In this document: positions 32,740 to 42,498 of the stretch, piece after piece
Layout of the letters: every line of letters starts with the position of its first letter
How positions within the stretch are numbered: the stretch's first letter is position 1
Source of the DNA: Trabulsiella odontotermitis
Lineage (GTDB): Bacteria; Pseudomonadota; Gammaproteobacteria; Enterobacterales; Enterobacteriaceae
Reading direction: 5' to 3'
DNA length: 64,000 nucleotides
Assembly (NCBI RefSeq): GCF_030053895.1
Contig: NZ_CP125781.1
Span: 4,092,001 to 4,156,000, forward strand
The notes under the pieces: model-generated
Seen by the model: the letters and a program-made list of their open reading frames with translations, nothing else
The model's database searches: none
Told to the model about the DNA's origin: nothing
Made by a program: the position numbers and the translations under genes

Positions 32740-35181
32740 TTACTGCGCGGTATTTTTTTTCGCTGCACGCTTTGCTTTGGTCGCGGCAGCAATTTTCTGC
32801 GTTTTAGCCGAAGGCTTTTTCGCTTTTCTGGCGTCTTTCTTCGCCGCCTTTGGTTTCTGTTTCTTCTCACCTCGGAAAGCGCTGTCCGGTTCGAAATTCA
32901 CCTTTTTACCCGCATTCCGGCGACGGCTCGTCGGTTTGCCACTGGTGGATTTTTTCGCTTTTTCGCGCGCGGTTTTACCGACGTTGCGCGGGCCGCGCTC
33001 GCTGGAGATCAGCGTGAAGTCGATCTTACGCTCGTCCATATTGACCGCTTCGACACGCACTTCAACGCGATCACCCAGGCGATAAGTCTGACCGCCGGAT
33101 TCACCGATCAGTCGCTGCCCGATCTGGTCAAAGCGATAGTAGTCGTTATCCAGCGTGGAAACGTGAACCAGACCATCGATAAACAGATCGTCCAGTCGAA
33201 CGAAGAAACCAAAACCGGTGACGCTGGCGATGACGCCAGGGAAGACATTGCCGACCTGGTCCTGCATAAAGTCACACTTCAGCCAGTCGGAGACTTCACG
33301 GGTGGCTTCATCGGCGCGACGCTCGGTCATCGAGCAGTGCTCGCCCAGTTGCAACATCTCTTCCATGCTGTAGTGCCAGCCGCCGGTCTCGGTGCTGTTG
33401 CCTTTGTGCCCCTGCTCTTTCGCCAGCAGATACTTGATGGCGCGGTGCAGCGACAGGTCCGGATAACGGCGGATCGGCGAGGTAAAATGCGCGTATGACT
33501 GCAACGCCAGGCCGAAGTGACCACGGTTTTCCGGGTCGTATACCGCCTGCTTCATGGAGCGCAGCAACATGGTCTGCAACATCTCATGATCAGGACGATC
33601 AGCAATGGATTCCAGCAATTCAGCGTAATCACGTGGCTCCGGTTTATTCCCGCCTGGCAGTTCCAGCCCCAGTTCGGCCAGCACCGAACGGAAAGCGGTG
33701 ATCGCCTCGTTGCTCGGCTTGTCGTGAATACGGAACAGTGCGGGCTCGTTGGCTTTTTCCACGAAACGCGCCGCAGAGATGTTCGCCAGAATCATGCACT
33801 CTTCAATCAGCTTGTGCGCATCGTTACGCTGAGTTTGCTCGATGCGTTCAATGCGGCGCTCAGCGTTGAAAATAAACTTCGCTTCTTCGCTCTCAAACGA
33901 GATGCCGCCGCGCTCTTCGCGAGCGCTGTCCAGCACTTTGTAAAGGGTGTGCAGCTCTTCAATGTGCTTCACCAACGGCGCGTATTGTTCACGCAGATCC
34001 TGATCGCCCTGCAGCATGTGCCACACTTTGGTGTAGGTCAGACGTGCATGAGAGCTCATCACTGCTTCGTAGAATTTATAACCCGTCAGACGGCCTTTTG
34101 ACGAAATCGTCATTTCGCACACCATACACAGGCGATCCACTTGCGGGTTCAGCGAGCACAGGCCGTTGGAGAGCACTTCCGGCAGCATCGGAACGACCTG
34201 CGACGGGAAATAGACGGAGGTGCCGCGGCTGCGCGCTTCGTTATCCAGCGCGGTGCCTGGTCGCACGTAATAGCTCACGTCAGCAATCGCCACCCACAGG
34301 CGCCAGCCGCCACCGCGTTTTTTCTCGCAGTAGACCGCATCGTCAAAATCGCGGGCGTCTTCACCGTCAATGGTGACCAGCGGCAGACTGCGCAAATCAA
34401 CACGCCCGGCTTTTGCCGATTCCGGCACCTGCTCTTTCAGTCCCGCGATTTGCTTTTCCACGGCTGGCGGCCAGACGTAAGGAATTTCATGGGTACGCAG
34501 CGCCATATCGACGGCCATGCCAGTACCCATGTTATCGCCAAGCACTTCGACGATTTTGCCTACCGCTTTGGTACGACGCGTCGGACGCTGGGTGAGTTCA
34601 ACCACCACCACGTAGCCCATGCGCGCGCCCATGATTTCTTCCGGCGGGATGAGGATATCGAAGCTCAGGCGGCTGTCATCCGGCACGACAAAACCCACGC
34701 CGGCATCGGTAAAATAACGGCCCACGATCTGGCTGGTTTTCGGCACCAGCACACGCACAATGCGTGCTTCGCGGCGGCCTTTGCGATCGGCGCCCAGCGG
34801 CTGCGCCAGTACCACGTCACCGTGGATGCAGGTTTTCATCTGCTCGCTGGAGAGATACAAATCGTCCTTGCGTCCTTCGATGCGCAGAAAGCCGTAGCCA
34901 TCACGGTGGCCAATGACAGTGCCTTTCAGCAGATCGAGGCGTTCCGGCAGCGCATAGCACTGGCGGCGGGTAAAGACCAGTTGTCCGTCGCGCTCCATGG
35001 CGCGCAGACGACGGCGCAGCGCTTCCTGCTGTTCTTCGCCGTCAATATTCAGTTCAACCGCCAGCTCTTCACGGCTGGCGGGTTTTTCGCGTTTAGATAA
35101 ATGATCAAGGATGAATTCCCGGCTCGGGATAGGATTGGTGTATTTTTCTGCTTCGCGTTCCAGGAAAGGATCTTGTGACAT
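32740..35181 (-). CDS. rnr: Ribonuclease R
   Basis: The 813-residue exoribonuclease has an N-terminal helix-turn-helix region, two cold-shock domains, the RNB catalytic domain (DGEDARDFDDAVYCEK with the metal-binding aspartates), an S1 domain near FFVRLDDLFIDGLVHV and a Lys/Arg-rich tail. It degrades structured RNA 3' to 5' and takes part in RNA quality control and cold adaptation. It follows nsrR by 42 bp, as in K-12. Confidence 0.97.
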   Translation of the reverse strand: MSQDPFLEREAEKYTNPIPSREFILDHLSKREKPASREELAVELNIDGEEQQEALRRRLRAMERDGQLVFTRRQCYALPERLDLLKGTVIGHRDGYGFLRIEGRKDDLYLSSEQMKTCIHGDVVLAQPLGADRKGRREARIVRVLVPKTSQIVGRYFTDAGVGFVVPDDSRLSFDILIPPEEIMGARMGYVVVVELTQRPTRRTKAVGKIVEVLGDNMGTGMAVDMALRTHEIPYVWPPAVEKQIAGLKEQVPESAKAGRVDLRSLPLVTIDGEDARDFDDAVYCEKKRGGGWRLWVAIADVSYYVRPGTALDNEARSRGTSVYFPSQVVPMLPEVLSNGLCSLNPQVDRLCMVCEMTISSKGRLTGYKFYEAVMSSHARLTYTKVWHMLQGDQDLREQYAPLVKHIEELHTLYKVLDSAREERGGISFESEEAKFIFNAERRIERIEQTQRNDAHKLIEECMILANISAARFVEKANEPALFRIHDKPSNEAITAFRSVLAELGLELPGGNKPEPRDYAELLESIADRPDHEMLQTMLLRSMKQAVYDPENRGHFGLALQSYAHFTSPIRRYPDLSLHRAIKYLLAKEQGHKGNSTETGGWHYSMEEMLQLGEHCSMTERRADEATREVSDWLKCDFMQDQVGNVFPGVIASVTGFGFFVRLDDLFIDGLVHVSTLDNDYYRFDQIGQRLIGESGGQTYRLGDRVEVRVEAVNMDERKIDFTLISSERGPRNVGKTAREKAKKSTSGKPTSRRRNAGKKVNFEPDSAFRGEKKQKPKAAKKDARKAKKPSAKTQKIAAATKAKRAAKKNTAQ

Positions 35182-35223
35182 CTCGGTTCCTCCGTTGTCA
35201 TCTCTGGTGAAAGCCTTTTTTTG

Positions 35224-35652
35224 TCATTCTTCCACCAGCAATAATTTATAAAGCGGTTGATTCTCTTCAACCAAATCAGCCAGTGTGTAGTTATCCAGTT
35301 CCTTAAGGAAACTATTCACGGCATTAGAAAGTGCCTGTTTCAGACGACAGGCAGGGGTAATGTGGCAAAACTCACTGCTGCAATTCACCAGCGAAAGCGG
35401 TTCAAGTTCGCGTACAACATCTCCCACACGAATGGATGCAGCCGGTTTGCCTAAACGGATCCCACCGTTTTTTCCGCGCACAGCAGCAACGTAGCCAGCG
35501 CGGCTAAGCTGGTTGATTATTTTAACCATGTGATTACGGGACACACCGTACACCTCTGTCACTTCAGAGATACTGGTCATGCGTCCGTTGGGCAACGACG
35601 CCATATAGATTAGCGCACGTAATCCGTAATCGGTGAAACTCGTTAACTGCAC
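35224..35652 (-). CDS. nsrR: Nitric-oxide-sensing repressor NsrR
   Basis: The 142-residue Rrf2-family repressor has a helix-turn-helix (SISEVTEVYGVSRNHMVKII) and the three Fe-S-binding cysteines C91, C96 and C102. The cluster reacts with nitric oxide and lifts repression of ytfE, hmp and others. The first gene of the nsrR-rnr unit, it regulates ytfE elsewhere in this window. Length exceeds K-12 by one residue at the C-terminus. Confidence 0.96.
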   Translation of the reverse strand: MQLTSFTDYGLRALIYMASLPNGRMTSISEVTEVYGVSRNHMVKIINQLSRAGYVAAVRGKNGGIRLGKPAASIRVGDVVRELEPLSLVNCSSEFCHITPACRLKQALSNAVNSFLKELDNYTLADLVEENQPLYKLLLVEE

Positions 35653-35762
35653 ATCAACCTCAAAACAGGGGAAAAGCGGAGATTATTACTATTGATGATA
35701 AACCAGCCAGATAGTAACGGGCTAATTAATTCGAACGGGGAAGTAAAAAAGCAGGCAGGAAG

Positions 35763-35783
35763 GGGGCACGGCAATCGTGCCCC
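35763..35783 (-). terminator. Terminator of purA
   Basis: A perfect 8-bp GC stem (GGGGCACG / CGTGCCCC) lies 8 bp after the purA stop, with CTTTTTT-like text further downstream on the minus strand. Confidence 0.75.
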
Positions 35784-35790
35784 GGCATGA

Positions 35791-37089
35791 TTACGCGTCG
35801 AACGGATCGCGCAGGATCATGGTTTCAGTACGGTCAGGACCGGTGGAGATAATATCAACCGGAACGCCCGTCAGTTCTTCAATACGCTTAATGTAGTTCA
35901 GTGCTGCCTGCGGCAGGCCGCTACGCGTTTTCACACCGAAGGTCGATTCAGACCAGCCCGGCATGGTTTCGTAGACAGGCACAATGCCTTCCCAGTCATC
36001 AGCCGCCAGCGGCGTGGTGGTCACTTCACGGCCATCCGGCAGACGGTAAGCCACACAGATTTTCACCTCTTTCAGGCCGTCCAGGACGTCCAGTTTGGTC
36101 AGGCAGAAACCTGACAGAGAGTTGATCTGTACGGCGCGACGTACGGCGACGGAATCCAGCCAGCCGGTACGACGACGACGACCGGTAGTGGCACCGTATT
36201 CGTTACCCTGTTTGCACAGGAACTCACCGATGTCATCAAACAGTTCAGTCGGGAACGGACCTGCGCCCACACGAGTGGAGTAGGCTTTCAGGATACCCAA
36301 CACGTAATCAACGTAACGCGGACCAAGGCCAGAACCTGTTGCAACGCCACCGGCAGTGGTGTTGGAAGAGGTCACGTACGGATAGGTACCGTGGTCGATA
36401 TCCAGCAGCGTACCCTGCGCGCCTTCAAACATGACGAAATCGCCACGCTTACGCGCCTGATCCAGCAGATCGGACACGTCAACCACCATCCCGGTAAGGA
36501 TGTCGGCAACTGTCATGACATCATCCAGCACTTTTTGGTAGTCAACCGCTTCCGCTTTGTAGAAGTTCACCAGCTGGAAGTTGTGATATTCCATCACTTC
36601 TTTCAGTTTGTCAGCGAAGGTGGCTTTGTCGAACAGGTCACCCACGCGCAGACCACGGCGTGCGACTTTATCTTCATAAGCTGGCCCGATACCACGACCC
36701 GTGGTGCCGATAGCTTTCGCGCCACGCGCTTTCTCACGTGCGTTATCCAGCGCAACGTGATAATCGAGGATCAACGGGCATGCTTCAGAGAGCAGCAGAC
36801 GTTCGCGAACCGGGATACCACGGTCTTCCAGTTCTTTCATCTCTTTCATCAGCGCAGCAGGCGACAGCACAACGCCGTTACCGATGATGCTGGTGACGTT
36901 TTCGCGAAGAATACCTGATGGAATAAGATGGAGGACGGTTTTTTCACCGTTGATTACGAGAGTATGGCCTGCGTTGTGTCCGCCCTGGTAGCGTACAGCA
37001 TATTTGGCCCGTTCAGTCAGAAGATCGACGATCTTTCCTTTACCTTCGTCACCCCATTGGGTGCCCAGTACGACGACGTTGTTACCCAT
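35791..37089 (-). CDS. purA: Adenylosuccinate synthetase PurA
   Basis: The 432-residue GTP-dependent ligase starts MGNNVVVLGTQWGDEGKGKI, with the P-loop and catalytic Asp13, has the NAGHT segment with catalytic His41 and a late STGPDRTETM segment. It makes adenylosuccinate from IMP and aspartate, the first step toward AMP. About 100 bp separate it from yjeT. Confidence 0.98.
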   Translation of the reverse strand: MGNNVVVLGTQWGDEGKGKIVDLLTERAKYAVRYQGGHNAGHTLVINGEKTVLHLIPSGILRENVTSIIGNGVVLSPAALMKEMKELEDRGIPVRERLLLSEACPLILDYHVALDNAREKARGAKAIGTTGRGIGPAYEDKVARRGLRVGDLFDKATFADKLKEVMEYHNFQLVNFYKAEAVDYQKVLDDVMTVADILTGMVVDVSDLLDQARKRGDFVMFEGAQGTLLDIDHGTYPYVTSSNTTAGGVATGSGLGPRYVDYVLGILKAYSTRVGAGPFPTELFDDIGEFLCKQGNEYGATTGRRRRTGWLDSVAVRRAVQINSLSGFCLTKLDVLDGLKEVKICVAYRLPDGREVTTTPLAADDWEGIVPVYETMPGWSESTFGVKTRSGLPQAALNYIKRIEELTGVPVDIISTGPDRTETMILRDPFDA

Positions 37090-37191
37090 TTTTCAAAATC
37101 ACCGTTTGCTTAAAAATGGATTCTACCATCGCTTTTTCAGAGTTACAGCACTTTTTGACCCTAAAATCAGGCAAATCTGACTACAAATTGA

Positions 37192-37389
37192 TCAGCCAAT
37201 CGTTTTCCTCAACATGTAGTAGATCACAATCCCTGCAACCACAAGTCCACCGCCAAAGCGACGCAACAGGTTATCCGGTAACTGGCTCATAGTGGCAACC
37301 ATCCGACGCCAGGCACGCGGATAGAGCATCGGGCCAAGCCCTTCAAGTACCAGCACGAGGGCCAGCGCCAGCCAGATTGTTGAATTCAT
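37192..37389 (-). CDS. yjeT: YjeT, small DUF2065 inner-membrane protein
   Basis: The 65-residue protein has hydrophobic segments at about 2-17 and 47-62, separated by a basic loop (YPRAWRRMVATM). It is conserved between hflC and purA in enterobacteria. The function is unknown; a relation to HflKC or to the membrane is suggested only by position. It is separated from hflC by a terminator. Confidence 0.9.
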   Translation of the reverse strand: MNSTIWLALALVLVLEGLGPMLYPRAWRRMVATMSQLPDNLLRRFGGGLVVAGIVIYYMLRKTIG

Positions 37390-37407
37390 TTCGCTACCTT
37401 ATAAAAG

Positions 37408-37439
37408 AAAACCACCGCTTCCGAAGAGAGCGGTGGTTT
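37408..37439 (-). terminator. Terminator after hflC
   Basis: A perfect 11-bp stem (AAACCACCGCT / AGCGGTGGTTT) with a 10-nt loop, and TTTTCTTTT on the minus strand, lies 22 bp after the hflC stop. Confidence 0.85.
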
Positions 37440-37461
37440 GATGACTCAAACGCGGTTAAGT

Positions 37462-38466
37462 TTATCGCGTCGCATTACCCGGCGTCTTCATATAACGGAA
37501 GAAATCGCTGTCCGGGCTCATGACCATCACATCCTGGTTGCTGTCGAAACTGTTTTCGTAAGCGCGCAGACTACGGATAAAGGCGTAGAAATCCGGATCC
37601 TGACTGAAAGCATCAGCGAACAATTTCGCGGCTTCGGCATCGCCTTCACCACGCATAATGCGACCCTGGCGCTCGGCTTCCGCCAGCGTTTTGGTCACTT
37701 CATAGTCCGCGGTAGCACGCAGTTTTTCCGCTTCTTCCTGACCCTGTGAACGGTGGCGACGGGCAACCGCTTCACGCTCGGCGCGCATACGGTTGTAAAT
37801 CGCTTCGGACACTTCCGCCGGCAGGTTGATCTGCTTGATACGCACATCCACCACTTCGATACCCAGTGCTGCCATACTGTTCGGGTTGATCACCGGCACT
37901 TTGCCGTTGGTCTCTTCCTGAACGCGTTCTGCGGCTTTGGCAATCGCGTCATCGGCGGCGGGCGTCGTCACTTCGTCTTCGGTGCCCGCAGAGCCGGAGT
38001 TCAGCGCATCACGCACTTCCAGCGTCAGACGACCACGGGAGTCGGTAACGATGTCTTTCACATCCAGACGACCAATTTCAGAACGCAGACGGTCAGAGAA
38101 TTTACGCTTCAGCAGCACTTCGGCCTGGGAGACGTCGCCGCCGCCAGTCGCCAGATAGTAACGGCTGAAATCGCTGATACGCCACTTGATGTAGGAGTCA
38201 ACGATCAGGTCTTTTTTCTCTTTAGTCACAAAGCGATCGGCCTGGTTGTCCATGGTCTGAATGCGCGCATCCAGCGTTTTAACCGATTCAATAAACGGCA
38301 CTTTAAAATGCAGGCCTGGCTCGTACACCAGCGGTTTGTTGTCATCGTCACGAACGACTTTGCCGAAACGCAGCGTAATTCCGCGCTCGCCTTCTTTAAC
38401 AACAAAAACAGACGTATACAGCCCTACCAGCACGATGATGATAATCGCAATAACTGACTTACGCAT
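37462..38466 (-). CDS. hflC: HflC, FtsH-associated prohibitin-family membrane protein
   Basis: The 334-residue type-II membrane protein has an N-terminal signal anchor (VIAIIIIVLVGLYTSVFVV), an SPFH/band-7 domain and a long C-terminal coiled coil (EAEKLRATADYEV region). With HflK it forms the periplasmic cage around the FtsH protease and modulates degradation of membrane proteins and lambda CII. It starts 2 bp after the hflK stop. Confidence 0.97.
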   Translation of the reverse strand: MRKSVIAIIIIVLVGLYTSVFVVKEGERGITLRFGKVVRDDDNKPLVYEPGLHFKVPFIESVKTLDARIQTMDNQADRFVTKEKKDLIVDSYIKWRISDFSRYYLATGGGDVSQAEVLLKRKFSDRLRSEIGRLDVKDIVTDSRGRLTLEVRDALNSGSAGTEDEVTTPAADDAIAKAAERVQEETNGKVPVINPNSMAALGIEVVDVRIKQINLPAEVSEAIYNRMRAEREAVARRHRSQGQEEAEKLRATADYEVTKTLAEAERQGRIMRGEGDAEAAKLFADAFSQDPDFYAFIRSLRAYENSFDSNQDVMVMSPDSDFFRYMKTPGNATR

Positions 38467-38468
38467 CG

Positions 38469-39731
38469 TTATTCCCCCTGACGCTGGTAGTCGTTACGCT
38501 GCGCGTTGGCGCGGCGTTGGTCCATAATATCGCCCTGGCTTGAGGACGATGTATTGCTCGCCCCGCTGCTGGATGAGGACGCAGGCGGCAGACGCAGCAG
38601 GTTGTTTGCGCCACTGCTGTCACTCTTTGCCCCGGCAGCGCTGCTGCCTTTCAGCATCTGGTCCAGCGGCAGCACCATCAGGTTTCCGCCTTTATCGTTA
38701 ACCAGCACTTTGCGGGTATGGCTCAGCACTTTTTCCATGCTTTCGATATACAGACGTTCGCGAGTGATTTCTGGCGCGGCTTTATATTCCGGCAGGATCT
38801 TCGCGAAACGAGCCACTTCACCCTGCGCTTCCAGGATGGTCTGGGTCTTGTACGCGCGCGCCTCTTCGAGGATACGCTGCGCCTGACCGTTAGCTCGCGG
38901 CTGAACTTCGTTGGTGTACGCTTCCGCTTCACGGATGTACTGCTGCTCGTTCTCACGCGCTGCAATCGCATCGTCAAACGCGGCTTTCACCTCTTCTGGC
39001 GGACGTGCAGCCTGGAAGTTCACGTCGAGCAGGGTAATACCCATGTTGTACGGACGAATGGTCTCTTCCAGCTCACGCTGGGTATCGCTACGAATCACGG
39101 TACGACCTTCGGTCAGGATACGATCCATGGTGTATTTGCCGATAACGCCGCGCAGAGCGCTGTCCGTCGCCTGACGCAGGCTGTCATCAGCACTGGTCAC
39201 GCTGAACAGGTAGCGCTGCGGATCGGTCACGCGGTACTGCACGTTCATTTCAACACGCACCACATTTTCATCAGAGGTCAGCATCACGCCGGACGCCGCC
39301 AGTTCACGCACCGCTTCAACGTTAACCGGCGTGACATTATCGATAAATGTCGGCTTCCAGTTAAGGCCCGGCTCAACCAGATGACTGAATTTACCAAAGC
39401 GCGTAACCACACCACGTTCTGCTTCTTTAATGGTGTAGAAACCTGTCGCGGCCCAAATGATGACCACAGCAGCGGCAACGATACCGACAATGCGACCGCC
39501 CATCTGAACGCGAGGTCCCTGCGGATTACTGCCGCCGCCCTGGCCCCCTTTATTACCACCGCCAAAACCACCAAGCTTTTTGCTCAGTTTGCGGAAGATA
39601 TCATCCAGATCCGGCGGTCCCTGATCGCGACCGCCTTTGTTTCCATTTCCCCCAGAGTTGCCGCCTTGATTATTGCTGCTTCCCCACGGGTCGCGGTCCT
39701 GTCCGTTATTACCGGGCTGATTCCACGCCAT
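38469..39731 (-). CDS. hflK: HflK, FtsH-associated prohibitin-family membrane protein
   Basis: The 420-residue partner of HflC has a Gly/Asn/Gln-rich cytoplasmic N-terminus (about 1-75), a membrane segment near IVGIVAAAVVIIWAATGFY, the SPFH domain and a Ser-rich C-terminus. The N-terminal and C-terminal low-complexity parts are normal for HflK. It lies 65 bp after hflX in the hfq-hflX-hflK-hflC series. Confidence 0.97.
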   Translation of the reverse strand: MAWNQPGNNGQDRDPWGSSNNQGGNSGGNGNKGGRDQGPPDLDDIFRKLSKKLGGFGGGNKGGQGGGSNPQGPRVQMGGRIVGIVAAAVVIIWAATGFYTIKEAERGVVTRFGKFSHLVEPGLNWKPTFIDNVTPVNVEAVRELAASGVMLTSDENVVRVEMNVQYRVTDPQRYLFSVTSADDSLRQATDSALRGVIGKYTMDRILTEGRTVIRSDTQRELEETIRPYNMGITLLDVNFQAARPPEEVKAAFDDAIAARENEQQYIREAEAYTNEVQPRANGQAQRILEEARAYKTQTILEAQGEVARFAKILPEYKAAPEITRERLYIESMEKVLSHTRKVLVNDKGGNLMVLPLDQMLKGSSAAGAKSDSSGANNLLRLPPASSSSSGASNTSSSSQGDIMDQRRANAQRNDYQRQGE

Positions 39732-39796
39732 GTTTATGCTCCATATTTGTTTTGGGTACCCCGAACGGGGTTAATATCTTCAGGCAAGCTGCACCG

Positions 39797-41077
39797 TCAG
39801 ACGATGTAGTCAGACAGTGCCGGTTCTTGTTTACAGAGGCGACGCCAGTCGACGACAGGCATACGCACCTGTATGCCGACGCTACCGTCATCCTCCAACC
39901 ACTCTTTTTCTATCGCCTGAAGCTGATAAAACCGGCTTCGCAGACGCCCCTCTTTCGGCGGCAAACGCAGCGTGTGCTGCGCGATTTGCCCGGAAAGACG
40001 CTCAGTTAAAGCCTGGAAAAGCAGTGGTACTCCCACTCCGGTCTGCGCAGAGAGCCAGACCCGAATCGGTTTATTCTCATCATCTCTGTCGATACGCGGT
40101 TCGAAATCGTCCAGCATATCGATTTTGTTCATCACCAACAGCGTCGGGATCTCGTGCGCCTCGATCTCTTCAAGAACCGTATTCACGGCATCAATGTTTT
40201 CCTGCACCCGCACATCGGCCGCATCAATGACGTGCAACAGCAGCGTCGCCTGCCGGGTTTCCTGCAGCGTCGCTTTAAACGCCGCCACCAAATCATGCGG
40301 CAGATGGCGAATAAAGCCGACAGTATCCGCCAGCACCGTTTCGCCGACGTCGGCGACATCAATACGGCGCAGCGTCGGATCCAGGGTGGCGAACAGCTGG
40401 TCTGCCGCGTAAACCTGGGCTTCGGTTATCTGGTTAAACAGCGTCGATTTTCCGGCGTTGGTGTAACCCACCAGCGAGACTGTCGGAATATCCGCTTTGG
40501 TTCGCGAACGGCGCCCCTGCTCACGCTGTTTTTCCACTTTTTCCAGCCGCGAGAGGATTTGCATAATGCGATTGCGCAGCAAACGACGGTCGGTTTCAAG
40601 CTGGGTCTCACCCGGACCGCGCAAACCAATCCCGCCTTTTTGCCTTTCAAGGTGGGTCCAGCCGCGCACCAGGCGCGTTGCCAGATGGCGCAGTTGCGCC
40701 AGCTCAACCTGCAACTTACCTTCATGGGTTCGCGCACGCTGAGCGAAAATATCTAAAATCAGGCCAGTGCGATCAATCACACGGCATTCGCAAAGGCGTT
40801 CCAGGTTACGTTCCTGGGCCGGAGTCAATGCATGGTCAAATAACACGACGGAAGCGCCCGTCGCTTTTACGGCGTCCGCAATTTCGACAGCTTTACCTTC
40901 ACCAACAAAATACTTCGGGTGCGGTGCTTTACGGCTACCGGTAATCACCTGCATTGCTTCGACACCGGCGGAAGAGACCAGAGATTCAAACTCCTGGAGG
41001 TCTTCCATATCTTTGTCTTGCGAAAAATAGATGTGTACCAGTACCGCCTGCTCACCGGCGTCATAACGGTCAAACAA
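39797..41077 (-). CDS. hflX: Ribosome-rescue GTPase HflX
   Basis: The 426-residue translational GTPase has an N-terminal ATP-binding-like domain, a helical linker and a G domain with G1 GYTNAGKST, G3 DTVGF and G4 NKID. It binds the 50S subunit and splits stalled or hibernating ribosomes, notably after heat stress. It follows hfq with about 75 bp between. Confidence 0.96.
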   Translation of the reverse strand: MFDRYDAGEQAVLVHIYFSQDKDMEDLQEFESLVSSAGVEAMQVITGSRKAPHPKYFVGEGKAVEIADAVKATGASVVLFDHALTPAQERNLERLCECRVIDRTGLILDIFAQRARTHEGKLQVELAQLRHLATRLVRGWTHLERQKGGIGLRGPGETQLETDRRLLRNRIMQILSRLEKVEKQREQGRRSRTKADIPTVSLVGYTNAGKSTLFNQITEAQVYAADQLFATLDPTLRRIDVADVGETVLADTVGFIRHLPHDLVAAFKATLQETRQATLLLHVIDAADVRVQENIDAVNTVLEEIEAHEIPTLLVMNKIDMLDDFEPRIDRDDENKPIRVWLSAQTGVGVPLLFQALTERLSGQIAQHTLRLPPKEGRLRSRFYQLQAIEKEWLEDDGSVGIQVRMPVVDWRRLCKQEPALSDYIV

Positions 41078-41151
41078 GCGTCAACCCTCAAAAAAGATCA
41101 GCGGGGAACGCAGAAACCTGGCTCCCCGACATAGAAAAACAGCCATCAACC

Positions 41152-41463
41152 TTATTCGGTTTCGTCGCTGTCTTGTGGCGCAGCAGAACCCTGCGCGTTA
41201 CTGCCATGGTGGTAATTACTACCAGTAGTACCGCCACCTGCGTTGTTGCTGTGATGAGATACAGGGCGGGACGGAACAACGGTAGAAATCGCGTGCTTAT
41301 AGACCATCTGGCTGACCGTGTTTTTCAACAGGATCACGAACTGATCAAAAGACTCAATTTGACCTTGCAGTTTAATACCATTCACCAAATAAATAGAAAC
41401 CGGAACACGCTCCCGACGCAATGCGTTCAGGAACGGATCTTGTAAAGATTGCCCCTTAGCCAT
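41152..41463 (-). CDS. hfq: RNA chaperone Hfq
   Basis: The 103-residue Sm-fold protein starts MAKGQSLQDPFLNALRRERV and includes the proximal-face YKHAIS motif. The C-terminal tail (from about 66) is His/Gly/Asn-rich and acidic at the end, typical of enterobacterial Hfq. It pairs small RNAs with mRNAs, for example GcvB with cycA in this same window. It follows miaA by 84 bp. Confidence 0.98.
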   Translation of the reverse strand: MAKGQSLQDPFLNALRRERVPVSIYLVNGIKLQGQIESFDQFVILLKNTVSQMVYKHAISTVVPSRPVSHHSNNAGGGTTGSNYHHGSNAQGSAAPQDSDETE

Positions 41464-41547
41464 TCTCTCTTTTCCTTATATGCTTGTTTTGTACTTAGAA
41501 CCCTGTGGTTCTGAAAATTGCGCACGATACGGTTCAATTGTACACAT

Positions 41548-42498
41548 TCAGCCTGCACTCGCACCAACTACCTGTAACACTTCGTTGAGCGCCTGTTGCG
41601 GTTGTTCGCTATCAAGCCAGTGAACACCGTCCCAACCGCGCAACCAGGTCACCTGGCGCTTGGCGAGCTGCCTCGTGGCGCAAACACCTCGATAAACCAT
41701 TTCATCATATGAAATCTCGCCTTCAAGATAAGACCACATCTGGCGGTACCCCACACAACGAATGGAAGGCATATCCTTATGCAAATCTCCACGGGCAAAA
41801 AGCGCCCGCACTTCTGCTTCAAAACCTGAAGCTAACATCTGATGAAAACGCTGCTCGATGCGCTGATGGAGCAGTTCACGGCTCGCCGGGGCGATGGCGA
41901 ACTGATGCACCTGATACGGCAAAGCGTCTCCTGACGTTTGCGTCAGTTCCGTTAAAGTTTTACCCGAAATGAAAAAAACTTCCAGTGCTCGGGAAAGTCT
42001 TTGCGGATCATTCGGATGAATACGCGCAGCAGCAACCGGATCTATCTCCTGAAGCTGCTCATGCAAGGTATTCCATCCGCGCTCTGCGGCATCCTGCTCA
42101 ATTCTGGCTCTGACCTTCGGATCCGCCGATGGTAACGGCGATAACCCTTCCAGCAAGGCCTTGAAATACAACATCGTTCCACCCACCAGCAACGGGATCC
42201 GTCCTGCTGCGGTGATCTCTGCCATTTCCGCTAACGCATCGCGACGAAAATCTGCCGCCGAATACGCTTGCGCCGGATCGAGGATGTCCAGCAACCGGTG
42301 TGGCGCGGCGCGAAGCTCTTGCGCATCAGGCTTTGCCGTTCCGATATCCATCCCCTGATAGATAAGGGCAGAATCGACGCTTATCAACTCTACTGGCAAA
42401 ACTTTACGCAATTCGATCGCTAATGCGGTTTTGCCGGAGGCCGTTGGCCCCATCAAAAAAATCGCCTTTGGCAGGCTGGTTTCTACTACTTCACTCAT
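41548..42498 (-). CDS. miaA: tRNA dimethylallyltransferase MiaA
   Basis: The 316-residue enzyme adds the dimethylallyl group to N6 of A37 in tRNAs that read UNN codons. The P-loop GPTASGKT occupies residues 17-24, and DSALIYQGMDIGTAKP and RLLDILDP follow as in the family. Its start overlaps the mutL stop by 8 bp, the arrangement known from E. coli, where hfq promoters lie inside miaA. Confidence 0.97.
   Translation of the reverse strand: MSEVVETSLPKAIFLMGPTASGKTALAIELRKVLPVELISVDSALIYQGMDIGTAKPDAQELRAAPHRLLDILDPAQAYSAADFRRDALAEMAEITAAGRIPLLVGGTMLYFKALLEGLSPLPSADPKVRARIEQDAAERGWNTLHEQLQEIDPVAAARIHPNDPQRLSRALEVFFISGKTLTELTQTSGDALPYQVHQFAIAPASRELLHQRIEQRFHQMLASGFEAEVRALFARGDLHKDMPSIRCVGYRQMWSYLEGEISYDEMVYRGVCATRQLAKRQVTWLRGWDGVHWLDSEQPQQALNEVLQVVGASAG

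Noticed and set aside
34141..35100. 319-codon plus-strand open frame in rnr
   Set aside because: Antisense to the well-supported RNase R gene, with no start signal or motif.
38718..39809. 363-codon plus-strand open frame in hflK
   Set aside because: Shadow of HflK; the composition mirrors its Gly/Gln-rich codons.
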